Assembly: GCF_023100845.1 (NCBI RefSeq)
Contig: NZ_CP095864.1
Span: forward strand, 1,984,001 to 2,048,000
Source of the DNA: Gordonia sp. PP30
GTDB lineage: Bacteria; Actinomycetota; Actinomycetes; Mycobacteriales; Mycobacteriaceae
DNA: 64,000 bases
Direction of reading: 5' to 3'
The position numbers and the translations under genes were made by a program. Positions 27,709 through 35,507 of this stretch are shown piece by piece. Every line of letters starts with the position of its first letter. Position 1 is the stretch's first letter. The notes under the pieces were generated by a model, which was not told where the DNA came from, did no database searches, and saw only the letters and a program-made list of their open reading frames with translations.

Positions 27709-29618
27709 CCGCCCAGATCGTCGCCGCCGAGACCGGCGTTCTCCGCGTCTTCAACGAGGCCGGGGTCTTCGCCGCCGCCGACGTACACGTCGCGCGGCGG
27801 GTCGCCGCGCTGAGCGGCGCCCGGATCGGCGACGACGAACTGATCGCCCTCGCGCTCGCGGTGCGCGCGGTGCGCACCGGCTCCACCTGCGTGCAGCTGC
27901 GCCGCATCACCGAGATCGTTCCCGACGAGCCGATCGGGGACGACGACGCCGCCGAGCCGTCGATCGAGCTGCCCTGGCCGGATCCGGACGCGCTGGAAGC
28001 GGCGCTTCGGGAGTCGCCGCTGGTGCGCGGCTGCCCGAGCGGCCCGCTGCGCCCGCTGGCGCTCGTCGACTCGGCCGACGGCCCGCTGCTCTACCTGCGG
28101 AAGTACTTCCGGCAGGAGGAGAGCATCCGGGAGATCCTGGCGCGCCGTCGCAGCGGCCACCCCGACGTCGACCCGCGTGTGCTCACCGCGGCACTCGACA
28201 CCGCCTTCGGCCCGGAGGACGCGGACGCGTACGACAGGCAGCGGGCCGCGGCGGCGCTCGCGGCGACGTCGTGGACCACGGTGCTCGCCGGTGGCCCCGG
28301 CACCGGCAAGACGTACACGGTCGCGCGGATCCTGGCGGTGATGGAGTCGGTCCTCGGCAGCGACGTCCGGATCGGTCTGTGCGCGCCGACGGGTCGTGCG
28401 GCGGCGCAGATGCAGTCCGCGATCAACGACTACCGGGCCGAGGCCGGTGTGCTCGCCGGGGCGCCGACCGCCGTCACCGTGCACCGGCTGCTCGGCTGGC
28501 GACCGGACGGCACCTACGGGCGCGGGCCCGGCAACCGGCTCCCGTACGACGTCGTGGTCGTCGACGAGACGTCGATGATGGCGGTCACCATGATGAGCCG
28601 CCTCCTCGAATCGCTCCGCGAGGACACCCGGCTGATTCTGGTCGGCGACCCGCACCAGCTCGTGTCGGTCGACGCCGGTGCGGTGCTGGCGGATCTGGTC
28701 GATCGTGAGCGGACCGGTGGGGCGTTGCCGTCGTCGTTCCGCGCCGTCGCCGCGCCGGAGGGGCACTTCACCGAGGCGGAGACGGCGGCGCTGGCCGACG
28801 GGGTGATCACGCTGCGGCGCGGGCACCGCTACCACGGGCAGATCTCCGAGGTGTCCGCCGCGATCAACGCCGGGGACGCCGATCGCGTCGTCGAGTTGGT
28901 GACGGCGCCCGCCGATTCCGCAGTGGAGGGTGGCCGCGTGGTGTTGCTCGATCCCGAGGATCTGGACCGCGTGCGGCGCCAGGTGTCGTCGTGGGCGAGG
29001 GATCTGCGGGCCGCCGCCCGCGACGGTGATGCGGAGGCGGCGCTGCGGGCGCTGGTCACCCATCGGGTGCTGTGCGCGCACCGCGACGGCCGGTACGGCG
29101 TGTCGGGCTGGTCGCGGCGGATCACCGGCTGGATCGCCGAGGATCTGCGTGAACCGCTGCCGCTGGACGGCTGGTACGCGGGGGAGCCGCTGCTGGTCAA
29201 CGCGAACGACCCCACGCACCGCATCTTCAACGGCGACTCCGGTGTCGTGATCGACGACGGCGACAACACGGAGGGCGGGGGCCTGCGCGTGGCGTTCGCC
29301 CGCGGTGGCGAGGTGGTGCGTCTGCATCCGAGTCAGGTGGCCGACGCGTCGCCGGTGTACGCGATGACGATCCACCGCAGCCAGGGCAGCCAGTTCGGCG
29401 CGGTGACCGTCGTGCTGCCCGACGCCGGGGCCGAACTCCTGACGCGGGAACTGCTGTACACCGCGGTCACCCGCGCCCGGAATACCGTCTACATCGTGGG
29501 TACCACCGAGGCGCTGCGGGCGGCCGTCGGCCGTCGCGTCCAGCGGGCGTCGGGACTGCGCTCCGCGGTCCACGAGATCGCCGTCTCCACCGGTGGAGGC
29601 GCCCCCGACGCCGGTTGA
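27705..29618 (+). CDS. recD: Exonuclease V alpha subunit
   Basis: A 637-residue SF1B 5'-3' helicase, the fast motor of RecBCD. Walker A is AGGPGTGKT (residues 195-203). Next come IGLCAPTGRAAAQM, VVVDETSMMAVTMMSRLLE (Walker B), LILVGDPHQLVSVDAGAVL and the late motif YAMTIHRSQGSQFGAV with LLYTAVTRARNTVYIVG. The ATG at 27705 overlaps recB's TGA as ATGA. The C-terminal tail after about 610 is short and unstructured. Location cytosolic, on DNA ends. Confidence 0.95.
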   Translation: MTAQIVAAETGVLRVFNEAGVFAAADVHVARRVAALSGARIGDDELIALALAVRAVRTGSTCVQLRRITEIVPDEPIGDDDAAEPSIELPWPDPDALEAALRESPLVRGCPSGPLRPLALVDSADGPLLYLRKYFRQEESIREILARRRSGHPDVDPRVLTAALDTAFGPEDADAYDRQRAAAALAATSWTTVLAGGPGTGKTYTVARILAVMESVLGSDVRIGLCAPTGRAAAQMQSAINDYRAEAGVLAGAPTAVTVHRLLGWRPDGTYGRGPGNRLPYDVVVVDETSMMAVTMMSRLLESLREDTRLILVGDPHQLVSVDAGAVLADLVDRERTGGALPSSFRAVAAPEGHFTEAETAALADGVITLRRGHRYHGQISEVSAAINAGDADRVVELVTAPADSAVEGGRVVLLDPEDLDRVRRQVSSWARDLRAAARDGDAEAALRALVTHRVLCAHRDGRYGVSGWSRRITGWIAEDLREPLPLDGWYAGEPLLVNANDPTHRIFNGDSGVVIDDGDNTEGGGLRVAFARGGEVVRLHPSQVADASPVYAMTIHRSQGSQFGAVTVVLPDAGAELLTRELLYTAVTRARNTVYIVGTTEALRAAVGRRVQRASGLRSAVHEIAVSTGGGAPDAG

Positions 29619-29631
29619 GCGGTCCTGCCCG

Positions 29632-30435
29632 TCAGAAACGCACCCGCGTCAAGGAGGGCCGGATGTCCCGGATCTTCGGCAGGCTGCTGAGCGTCCGCAG
29701 CAGTGACGTCTTCCATGGGCCGCGGCCAGGCGGGAGTTCCAGGTCGGTCACCTCGGTGACCCCGGGAAGGTCGATGAGCGCCGCGGCCTCACTGACGGTC
29801 AGCGCGAACGGCATCGGTGGCGCCTGGTAGCCGGTGCTGAGCTTCAGGCCGGCCAGCGTCTTCCGGGAGAACCAGTGCGGGATCGAGTCGAAGACCAGCA
29901 CCCCGCCCGGGAATCGTCCGGCGAGGAAGGCGATCAGGCCGCGCGCCTCCTCCGGGGTGAGATACATCAGCAGTCCCTCGGCGGTGACGATCACGCCGTC
30001 GTCCGCCTCGATGTCATCGGCCCAAGAGGTGTCCAGCGCTGACATCGCGCGGTACTCGATCGCCTCCTCGGGCGGGAACAGGCGCTCGCGGAGGGCGATC
30101 ACCGGCGGCAGGTCGACGCTGAGCCACCTCCGGACCGGCCGCCCGAGCCGCCAGTACGACGTCTGCAAGCCCTCGGCGAGGGCGACGACGGTCGCCCTCG
30201 GATGCGCGTCCAGATAGTCGCGGATCTCCTGGTCGACGGCCAGCGCCCGCAGCGGGTGCGTCTGGCTCGGCTTCCCGAATCGCGTGAAATCGGTGTCGAT
30301 CGCGCGATATGCCTCCACGGCGAGCGGATCGTCGAACGACGAGTCCGCGCGCATCGCCTCCTCGGCCCGGTTGCGCAGGGTCCAAAGCGTCGTCGCCGAC
30401 ACGCCGTCGAGCTGGTCGCCGTCGATACGTTCCAT
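29632..30435 (-). CDS. LCMT/TcmP-family SAM-dependent O-methyltransferase
   Basis: A 267-residue class I methyltransferase of the leucine carboxyl methyltransferase-like group. It has a helical N-terminus, FGKPSQTHPLRALAVDQEIRDYL, TVVALAEGLQTSYWRL (motif I region, with an unusual A-E-G-L-Q instead of the common LGAGLDT), WLSVDLPPVIALRERLFPP and VIVTAEGLLMYLTPEEARGLI. Such enzymes methylate small carboxylates or hydroxyls, often in secondary metabolism. ATG 30435 lies 6 nt after a TAACCT -10 (minus strand 30447-30442), and an iron-box-like sequence overlaps that -10, so iron control is plausible. Its 3' end faces recD across 13 nt. Confidence 0.8.
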   Translation of the reverse strand: MERIDGDQLDGVSATTLWTLRNRAEEAMRADSSFDDPLAVEAYRAIDTDFTRFGKPSQTHPLRALAVDQEIRDYLDAHPRATVVALAEGLQTSYWRLGRPVRRWLSVDLPPVIALRERLFPPEEAIEYRAMSALDTSWADDIEADDGVIVTAEGLLMYLTPEEARGLIAFLAGRFPGGVLVFDSIPHWFSRKTLAGLKLSTGYQAPPMPFALTVSEAAALIDLPGVTEVTDLELPPGRGPWKTSLLRTLSSLPKIRDIRPSLTRVRF

Positions 30436-30439
30436 CTAC

Positions 30440-30453
30440 TTAGGTTACCCTAA
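30440..30453 (-). promoter_or_regulatory. Iron-box-like site overlapping the methyltransferase promoter
   Basis: TTAGGTTACCCTAA (30440-30453, plus-strand reading) matches the first 14 positions of the IdeR box with one mismatch, but the outer half-site CCTWA is missing. It covers the -10 TAACCT of the leaderless methyltransferase gene, a position where a bound repressor would block transcription. A partial site, so binding is uncertain. Confidence 0.5.
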
Positions 30454-30591
30454 TTCGAGGTGGATGCGCCGTCGAGCGAGTAGGCAGGGCCGGACGGCGT
30501 GGATGTCCGCAGAACACCTGCCGCCGCAGCGGCGCGAGTGGCGCGGTGTCCACCGCTCTCGGCGCGGTGAGCCGGGCTCGTCGCCGGCCCG

Positions 30592-31347
30592 TCAGGCCAG
30601 GTCGCAGCCGCCGGGGACCAGATCCCGCCGCCGGTACGACTCCCAGCCCAGGAACAGCCGCTGCATGTCGCGGGGGAGCTTCATGAAGTTCTGCATCGAG
30701 GCACTGCGGGCCACCTCGGTCTTGTGCGCGTTGATGGCGCGGACCTTGTCGCCCAGGCGGGCCTGCAGGTCGAGGGTCACGTCGACCAGGTCGGGTGCCG
30801 TCCCGGCGATGATGATCTTGGAGTCCTCGAAGAGGTACGGGCGAAGAGTCTCGACCGTGGCCTTCGGCAGCGTCGCGAAGTACAGCGACTTGGTGCGCCA
30901 CGGCGCGCCGAGCTCGGGGGCGTAGCTGCCGATCGCGGCGGCGTCGGCGGCGATCACCGCCAGCCGGTGCGCGTGCATGTGGTCGGGATGCCCGTAGATC
31001 CCGTAGGCGTTGTAGGTGACGATCACGTCGGGCCGCAGCCGGCGGATGTGCTCGACGACGCGGCGCACGGCGTCGTCGAACGGCACATCGATCATCCGGG
31101 GTGCGCCGGGCGCCGATTCGGGGACGAAGCAGTCGGCGTAACCGAGCATGATCGGGGGCTCCGCCATGCCGAGCGCGGCGACCGCGTCGACCAGTTCGCG
31201 GTGGCGGCTGGTGCCCTCCGCCCAGGTACAGGTGATGAGCGACGTCTGGCCGCCGCGCGCGGCGAGTTCGGCGATGGTGCCGCCGGTCCACAGCGACTCG
31301 TCGTCGGGATGAGCATGGACGAAGAGAGCGTTCGCGGCACCGGGCAC
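30592..31347 (-). CDS. PIG-L/LmbE-family zinc deacetylase (MshB/Mca-like)
   Basis: A 251-residue deacetylase of the family that removes acetyl groups from GlcNAc-inositol (MshB) or cleaves mycothiol conjugates (Mca). The zinc-binding motif AHPDDE stands at about residues 12-17 (HAHPDDESLWTGGTIA) and the third ligand in GHPDHMHAH at about 118-126. It is shorter than MshB or Mca (about 290-300), so a different substrate is possible. GTG 31347 has a TATCCT -10 exactly 7 nt upstream, implying a leaderless mRNA. Positions 30436-30591 upstream of the next gene hold no other ORF. Divergent from htpG. Confidence 0.82.
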   Translation of the reverse strand: MPGAANALFVHAHPDDESLWTGGTIAELAARGGQTSLITCTWAEGTSRHRELVDAVAALGMAEPPIMLGYADCFVPESAPGAPRMIDVPFDDAVRRVVEHIRRLRPDVIVTYNAYGIYGHPDHMHAHRLAVIAADAAAIGSYAPELGAPWRTKSLYFATLPKATVETLRPYLFEDSKIIIAGTAPDLVDVTLDLQARLGDKVRAINAHKTEVARSASMQNFMKLPRDMQRLFLGWESYRRRDLVPGGCDLA

Positions 31348-31450
31348 AAGGTCGAGGATACGGGGTGTGGGCGACCGGTAAACTGTGCTCGCGCATGACG
31401 CGCGACATTCCGACTACTTTGACCTCCGACGAAGGGGAGACCGAACAGAC

Positions 31451-33424
31451 ATGAGTGCGCAAACCCATGAGTTCCAGGCCGAGGCGCGGCAACTGCTGGA
31501 TCTGGTCGTGCATTCGATCTACTCGAACAAGGACAGCTTCCTGCGCGAGCTGATCTCGAACTCCTCCGATGCGCTCGACAAGCTGCGCATCGAATCCCTA
31601 CGCGACAAGGAACTCGTCGCCGACACCTCCGACCTGCACGTACGACTCGCTCCGGACGCGGAGGCGCGCACGCTCACCGTCTCCGACAACGGCATCGGGA
31701 TGAGCCGCGACGAGGTGATCGAGCTGATCGGCACAGTCGCCAAATCGGGCACCGCGCAGCTGCGCGAAGCCCTCTCCAAGGCCGGCGACTCGGCGTCGTC
31801 GGAGGAACTGATCGGCCAGTTCGGCATCGGCTTCTACTCGGTGTTCATGGTCGCCGACACCGTCACCATGATCACCCGCAAGGCCGGCGAGACCGTCGGC
31901 ACGCGGTGGGAGTCGACCGGCGACGGCACCTACACCATCGACGACGTCGACGACGCCCCGCAGGGCACCGCGATTACCCTCGCGCTCAAGCCGGTGGACG
32001 ACGAGAACGCCGTGCACGACTACGCCGACCCGCAGGTGCTGCGCCGCCTGGTGAAGAAGTACTCCGACTTCATCGCGTGGCCGGTGCGGATGACCGAGGT
32101 TTTGACGAGCGCGGCCGGCGGGGACCGCTCAATCGGCGGGGACGGCGCAACCGCTGAGGAAGAGGGCGGCGAGGTTTCGACGGGCTCAACCGGCGAAACG
32201 GAGGTCGTCGACGCCGTCCTCAACTCGCAGAAAGCGTTGTGGGCCAAGAGCAAGGACGAGGTCTCCGAGGAGGAGTACGCCGAGTTCTACCGGCACATCA
32301 GCCACAACTGGGATTCGCCGCTGGAGACCATCTCGCTGCACGCCGAGGGCACCTTCGAGTACCAGGCGCTGCTGTTCCTGCCCAGCCAGGCGCCGTTCGA
32401 CATGTTCATGCGCGAGCGCAAGTCCAGCCTGCACCTCTACGTGCGGCGCGTCTTCATCATGGACGACTGCCCGGAGCTGATGCCGGAGTACCTGCGGTTC
32501 GTGCAGGGCGTGGTCGACGCGAACGACCTGTCGCTCAACGTCTCTCGCGAGATCCTGCAGCAGGACCGGCAGATCCGGGCGATCCGCCGCCGTCTGGTGA
32601 AGAAGGTGATCGGCACGGTCCAGGAACTGCAGGACCGTCGGCCCGAGGACTACCAGACCTTCTGGACCAACTTCGGCCGGGTGTTCAAGGAGGGGCTGGT
32701 CAACGATCCGGACAACCTTCCGGCGCTGCTCAAGGCGTCGGTGTTCGAGTCGACGAACTCCGATTCCGAGCCCACCACCCTGACCGACTACCTCGCCCGC
32801 GCCGCCGCCGGCCAGGAGGTCATCTACTACATGACCGGCGAGTCCCGGCAGCAGATCGAGCACTCGCCGCACCTGGAGGGCTTCCGCGCCAAGGGCATCG
32901 AGGTGCTGCTGCTGTCCGACCCGGTCGACGAGATCTGGACCTCGCAGATGCCGGAATTCGAGGGCAAGCGATTCGTCTCGGTCGCCCAGGGTGAGGCCGA
33001 TCTCGATGATGAGGACGCCGAGGACACCACCGAGCGCGACGCCGAGTTCGCCGGCCTGCTGACCTGGCTGACCGGGGTGCTCGACGACGACGTGAGCGAG
33101 ACCCGCCTGAGCAAGCGGCTCACCGACTCGGCGGCCTGCCTGGTGGGTGACGCCTTCGCGATGTCGCCGCAGCTGGAGAAGCTGTACCGGGCGTCGGGCC
33201 AGCCGGTCCCGCACATGAAGCGGGTCCTGGAGCTGAACCCGGGCCACCCGCTGGTGACCGGCCTGGCGAAGGCCTTCGCCGACGGCGGCGACGATCACGC
33301 GGCGCTCGAGCCGACCGCGAAGCTGGTCTACGCGATGGCGCTGCTGGCCGAGGGCGGGGAGCTGGCCGATCCGGCGGAGTTCGCGAAGCTGCTGTCCGAC
33401 ACCCTCGTCGCCGGGCTGCAGTGA
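31451..33424 (+). CDS. htpG: Chaperone protein HtpG (Hsp90)
   Basis: A 657-residue cytosolic Hsp90 ATPase chaperone. GHKL signatures are visible: ELISNSSDALDKLR (about 34-47), DNGIGM and GQFGIGFYSVFMVAD. The middle domain with SLHLYVRRVFIMDDC and LSLNVSREILQQDRQIR and the C-terminal dimer domain are complete. Between residues about 220 and 250 there is an acidic, Gly/Ser/Thr-rich insert. Its DNA (GAGGTTTCGACGGGCTCAAC at 32171-32190) resembles the dispersed repeat, at a loop that varies in length among HtpG proteins. ATG 31451 has AAGGGGAG upstream. A TAAACT box at 31379 may be the -10. Confidence 0.95.
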   Translation: MSAQTHEFQAEARQLLDLVVHSIYSNKDSFLRELISNSSDALDKLRIESLRDKELVADTSDLHVRLAPDAEARTLTVSDNGIGMSRDEVIELIGTVAKSGTAQLREALSKAGDSASSEELIGQFGIGFYSVFMVADTVTMITRKAGETVGTRWESTGDGTYTIDDVDDAPQGTAITLALKPVDDENAVHDYADPQVLRRLVKKYSDFIAWPVRMTEVLTSAAGGDRSIGGDGATAEEEGGEVSTGSTGETEVVDAVLNSQKALWAKSKDEVSEEEYAEFYRHISHNWDSPLETISLHAEGTFEYQALLFLPSQAPFDMFMRERKSSLHLYVRRVFIMDDCPELMPEYLRFVQGVVDANDLSLNVSREILQQDRQIRAIRRRLVKKVIGTVQELQDRRPEDYQTFWTNFGRVFKEGLVNDPDNLPALLKASVFESTNSDSEPTTLTDYLARAAAGQEVIYYMTGESRQQIEHSPHLEGFRAKGIEVLLLSDPVDEIWTSQMPEFEGKRFVSVAQGEADLDDEDAEDTTERDAEFAGLLTWLTGVLDDDVSETRLSKRLTDSAACLVGDAFAMSPQLEKLYRASGQPVPHMKRVLELNPGHPLVTGLAKAFADGGDDHAALEPTAKLVYAMALLAEGGELADPAEFAKLLSDTLVAGLQ

Positions 33425-33428
33425 TCCG

Positions 33429-33905
33429 ATGGGCCTCCTGACACCTCTCGCCGTCCGCGTCGGCGCCCTCGGTTGGCTGCCGGAGTATCTGCCGTGGATC
33501 GTCAAGGTCGACGACGGCATCCAGAAGGTGTCGGGAGGCCGCGTCGACCTGCTCACCATCGCAGGGCTGCCGAGCGTCACCATGCTGATCCCCGGGCGGA
33601 AGTCCGGCATCGAGCGGAGCACCACGGTGCTCGCCGCTCCGGTGGGGGACGAGTGGATCGTCGCCGGGTCGTACTTCGGCGGCCCCAAGACGCCGGCCTG
33701 GGTCTACAACCTGCGCGCCGCCGAAACGATCGACGTCGAGATCAAGGGCAGGCGGGTGCCGATGTCGCGCCGCGAACTCGACGGCGACGACCGCGCACAG
33801 GCCTGGCAGACCCTCCGCGGCGTCTGGCCCAACTTCGACCTGTACGAGCAGCGCACCGACCGGGTGATCCCCCTCTTCCGGCTCAGCCCGGTGGTCGCCC
33901 ACTGA
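33429..33905 (+). CDS. F420-dependent nitroreductase-like protein (Ddn family)
   Basis: A 158-residue split-barrel protein of the deazaflavin-dependent nitroreductase family, with the usual layout MLIPGRKSGIERSTTVLAAPVGDEWIVAGSYFGG (about 52-85; the RKSG and the glycine-rich step contact F420) and a PAWVYNLRAAETIDVEIKG region. It probably uses coenzyme F420H2 to reduce quinones or other electrophiles at the membrane. It starts 4 nt after the htpG stop, so the two may be co-transcribed. Its stop codon lies within the first palindrome of the element at 33897. Confidence 0.88.
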   Translation: MGLLTPLAVRVGALGWLPEYLPWIVKVDDGIQKVSGGRVDLLTIAGLPSVTMLIPGRKSGIERSTTVLAAPVGDEWIVAGSYFGGPKTPAWVYNLRAAETIDVEIKGRRVPMSRRELDGDDRAQAWQTLRGVWPNFDLYEQRTDRVIPLFRLSPVVAH

Positions 33906-33984
33906 GTCAGTGGGCACCGCCCGGCCGGTTCGTTGTGGCCCGCTCAGCAGAGTGGGCCACAGCGAACTCGCTGGCAGTGATCGG
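33897..33984. repeat. Double-palindrome element, copy A
   Basis: This 88-bp unit starts with a perfect 19-bp dyad, GCCCACTGA-G-TCAGTGGGC (33897-33915). A larger hairpin follows: GTTCGTTGTGGCCC (33928-33941) pairs with GGGCCACAGCGAAC (33954-33967) with one G-U pair and a 12-nt loop. It is about 87% identical to copy B at 34514-34601. It overlaps the last codons and stop of the Ddn-like gene and may act as its terminator. Confidence 0.8.
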
Positions 33985-34006
33985 ATGGCCGGATAACATT
34001 CGGGGC

Positions 34007-34162
34007 ATGACCGAGCTGGGACCGGATCGACCGGTCGACGCGAATGAGTTGATTCGCCGCCGTCGTTCGCTATCGACCGTCGATCCCGCCCAGCTACGTG
34101 CAGACATCGACAAGTTGCTGGCGTTCGGTGAAGTCCGGGCACCCGAGATCGCGGATCGTTGA
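34007..34162 (+). CDS. Small ORF resembling the C-terminus of a Phd/VapB-type antitoxin
   Basis: A 51-residue ORF, MTELGPDRPVDANELIRRRR at the start, then LSTVDPAQLRADIDKLLAFG. The E-LI-RRR-x(5)-V-D-x(2)-xLRADID pattern recalls the toxin-neutralising C-terminal tail of actinobacterial antitoxins, but no DNA-binding domain and no toxin gene are present. A TAACAT -10 (33994-33999) stands 7 nt upstream of the ATG, so it could be expressed as a leaderless mRNA. It may be a remnant of a decayed toxin-antitoxin pair or a true orphan. It lies between the two double-palindrome copies. Confidence 0.45.
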   Translation: MTELGPDRPVDANELIRRRRSLSTVDPAQLRADIDKLLAFGEVRAPEIADR

Positions 34163-34513
34163 AGCGGCATGCTCAGCCGTTGGGGCACACGGCCTAGGAC
34201 GCTGCTGAATAATGACCGCGATCGCCTACAGCAGCCCGTTGAGCCGGAACGGAGCGCTAGCGAAGTTCCGTGTCGAAACGCCGCGACAAATGCTGGGCCA
34301 CAACGGCTTCCGGTCAAATGAGGATGGGTTTCGACACGGCTCCTCGCTGCGCTCGTCATCGGCTCAACCAGCTGACGGGGGGCAGATATCCGGATTCTTC
34401 AGCAGTCTCCTAGCCACTGGTTGAGCGGGGCGAACGAAGTGAGGCCGCGTCGTCGCTCCGCTCCGCCAACAATGCTCAGGACCCTCCAAGCCGCTCGTCG
34501 ACAGATGGTTGTT
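34163..34513. repeat. Non-coding spacer with degenerate dispersed repeats
   Basis: No credible gene is seen. The stretch holds a GTTGAGCCGG...GTGTCGAAACG unit (34239-34280), an opposite GTTTCGACACGG...GGCTCAACC unit (34328-34369) and a TGGTTGAGCGGGGCGAACGA piece from 34418. These are facing copies of the same repeat family found at 1812, 11891 and 52400. Local base composition is lower in GC than the flanks. Confidence 0.65.
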
Positions 34514-34601
34514 GCCCACTGACTCAGTGGGCGCCGCCCGGCGACTTCGTTGTGGCCCGCTCAGGAGAGTGGGCCACAACGAAGTCGCCGGCACGGATCG
34601 G
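34514..34601. repeat. Double-palindrome element, copy B
   Basis: The second copy of the 88-bp unit. It has a perfect dyad GCCCACTGA-C-TCAGTGGGC (34514-34532), then a perfect 20-bp stem with left arm CGGCGACTTCGTTGTGGCCC (34539-34558), right arm 34571-34590 and a 12-nt loop. Differences from copy A include paired changes in the stem, so the fold is conserved. It ends 20 nt beyond the crotonase stop codon and may terminate that gene. Confidence 0.82.
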
Positions 34602-34621
34602 CGCCGAGCGGCGGACGGGGG

Positions 34622-35455
34622 CTACTCGCCCCGGAACTCCGGGGGGCGCTTCTCGAAGACGGCGGTGATGGCCTCGGTGAGGTCGTTGCTCGGGAGGAAG
34701 GCGGCGTTCCAGGCGGCGACGTAGCGGAGGCTGTCGTCGACGCGGGCGGCGCGGCTGTGGTCGAGCACCGTCTTGACGCCCTGGACTACCAGCGGGGGAT
34801 TGGCGGCGATCTGTGCCGCCGACTCGCGGGCGGCCGCCAGGACGGCGTCGCGGTCGTCGTACACCTCGGTGACCAGTCCGATCCGCTCGGCGCGGGCGGC
34901 GTCGATGTCCTTGCCGGTGAGGGCCAGGTCGCGGGTGTGGCCGTCGCCGACGATCAGCGGCAGGCGGGCGAGCGAGCCCATGTCGGCGACGATGGCCACC
35001 TTGACCTCGCGCACCGAAAACTTCGCATCGGCGCTGGCCAGCCGGATGTCGGCGGCCGTGATCAGGTCGACGCCGCCGCCGATGCACCACCCGGCGATCG
35101 CGGCGACGACCGGCTTTCGGCAGTCGGCGACGGCGTTGATGCCGTCCTGCATGCGCTTGATCAGGTCGTGGAAGTCGGTGCGCGCCTTGGCCTTCGCACC
35201 GTCGGCGAGGACGGAGCCGAAGTCGCCGGCCATCGCGGGCAGGTCGAGGCCGTAGGAGAAGTGCTTGCCCGAGCCGGTCAGCACCACCGAGCGCACGTCG
35301 GGGTCGGCGTCGATACCGCGGAAGATCGGCACCAGCTCGGCCCAGAACGCCGGCCCCATCGCATTGCCACGGCCCGGACCGATCAGGGTCACCTCGGCGA
35401 CGTGCTCGGCGACGGTGACCTCGAAGGCCTCGTACTCGACGGTGCGGTAGCTCAT
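34622..35455 (-). CDS. Enoyl-CoA hydratase/isomerase family protein (dienoyl-CoA isomerase-like)
   Basis: A 277-residue crotonase-fold enzyme. The oxyanion-hole segments are KHFSYGLDLPAM (about 63-74) and VAAIAGWCIGGGVDLITAAD (about 116-135). The DAKFSVREVKVAIVADMGSLARLP run (about 142-165), with acidic residues in E-V and A-D-M-G, matches the delta3,5-delta2,4-dienoyl-CoA isomerase group rather than a standard hydratase, so it likely helps oxidise unsaturated fatty acids. ATG 35455. Its expression unit appears separate: convergent repeats follow and a membrane hydrolase gene precedes it by 52 nt on the same strand. Confidence 0.85.
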   Translation of the reverse strand: MSYRTVEYEAFEVTVAEHVAEVTLIGPGRGNAMGPAFWAELVPIFRGIDADPDVRSVVLTGSGKHFSYGLDLPAMAGDFGSVLADGAKAKARTDFHDLIKRMQDGINAVADCRKPVVAAIAGWCIGGGVDLITAADIRLASADAKFSVREVKVAIVADMGSLARLPLIVGDGHTRDLALTGKDIDAARAERIGLVTEVYDDRDAVLAAARESAAQIAANPPLVVQGVKTVLDHSRAARVDDSLRYVAAWNAAFLPSNDLTEAITAVFEKRPPEFRGE

Positions 35456-35507
35456 TCGATGACTCCTGGGTGGTGCGGATGCTGTCGGCTCCGAACCTTA
35501 CTCGGTC

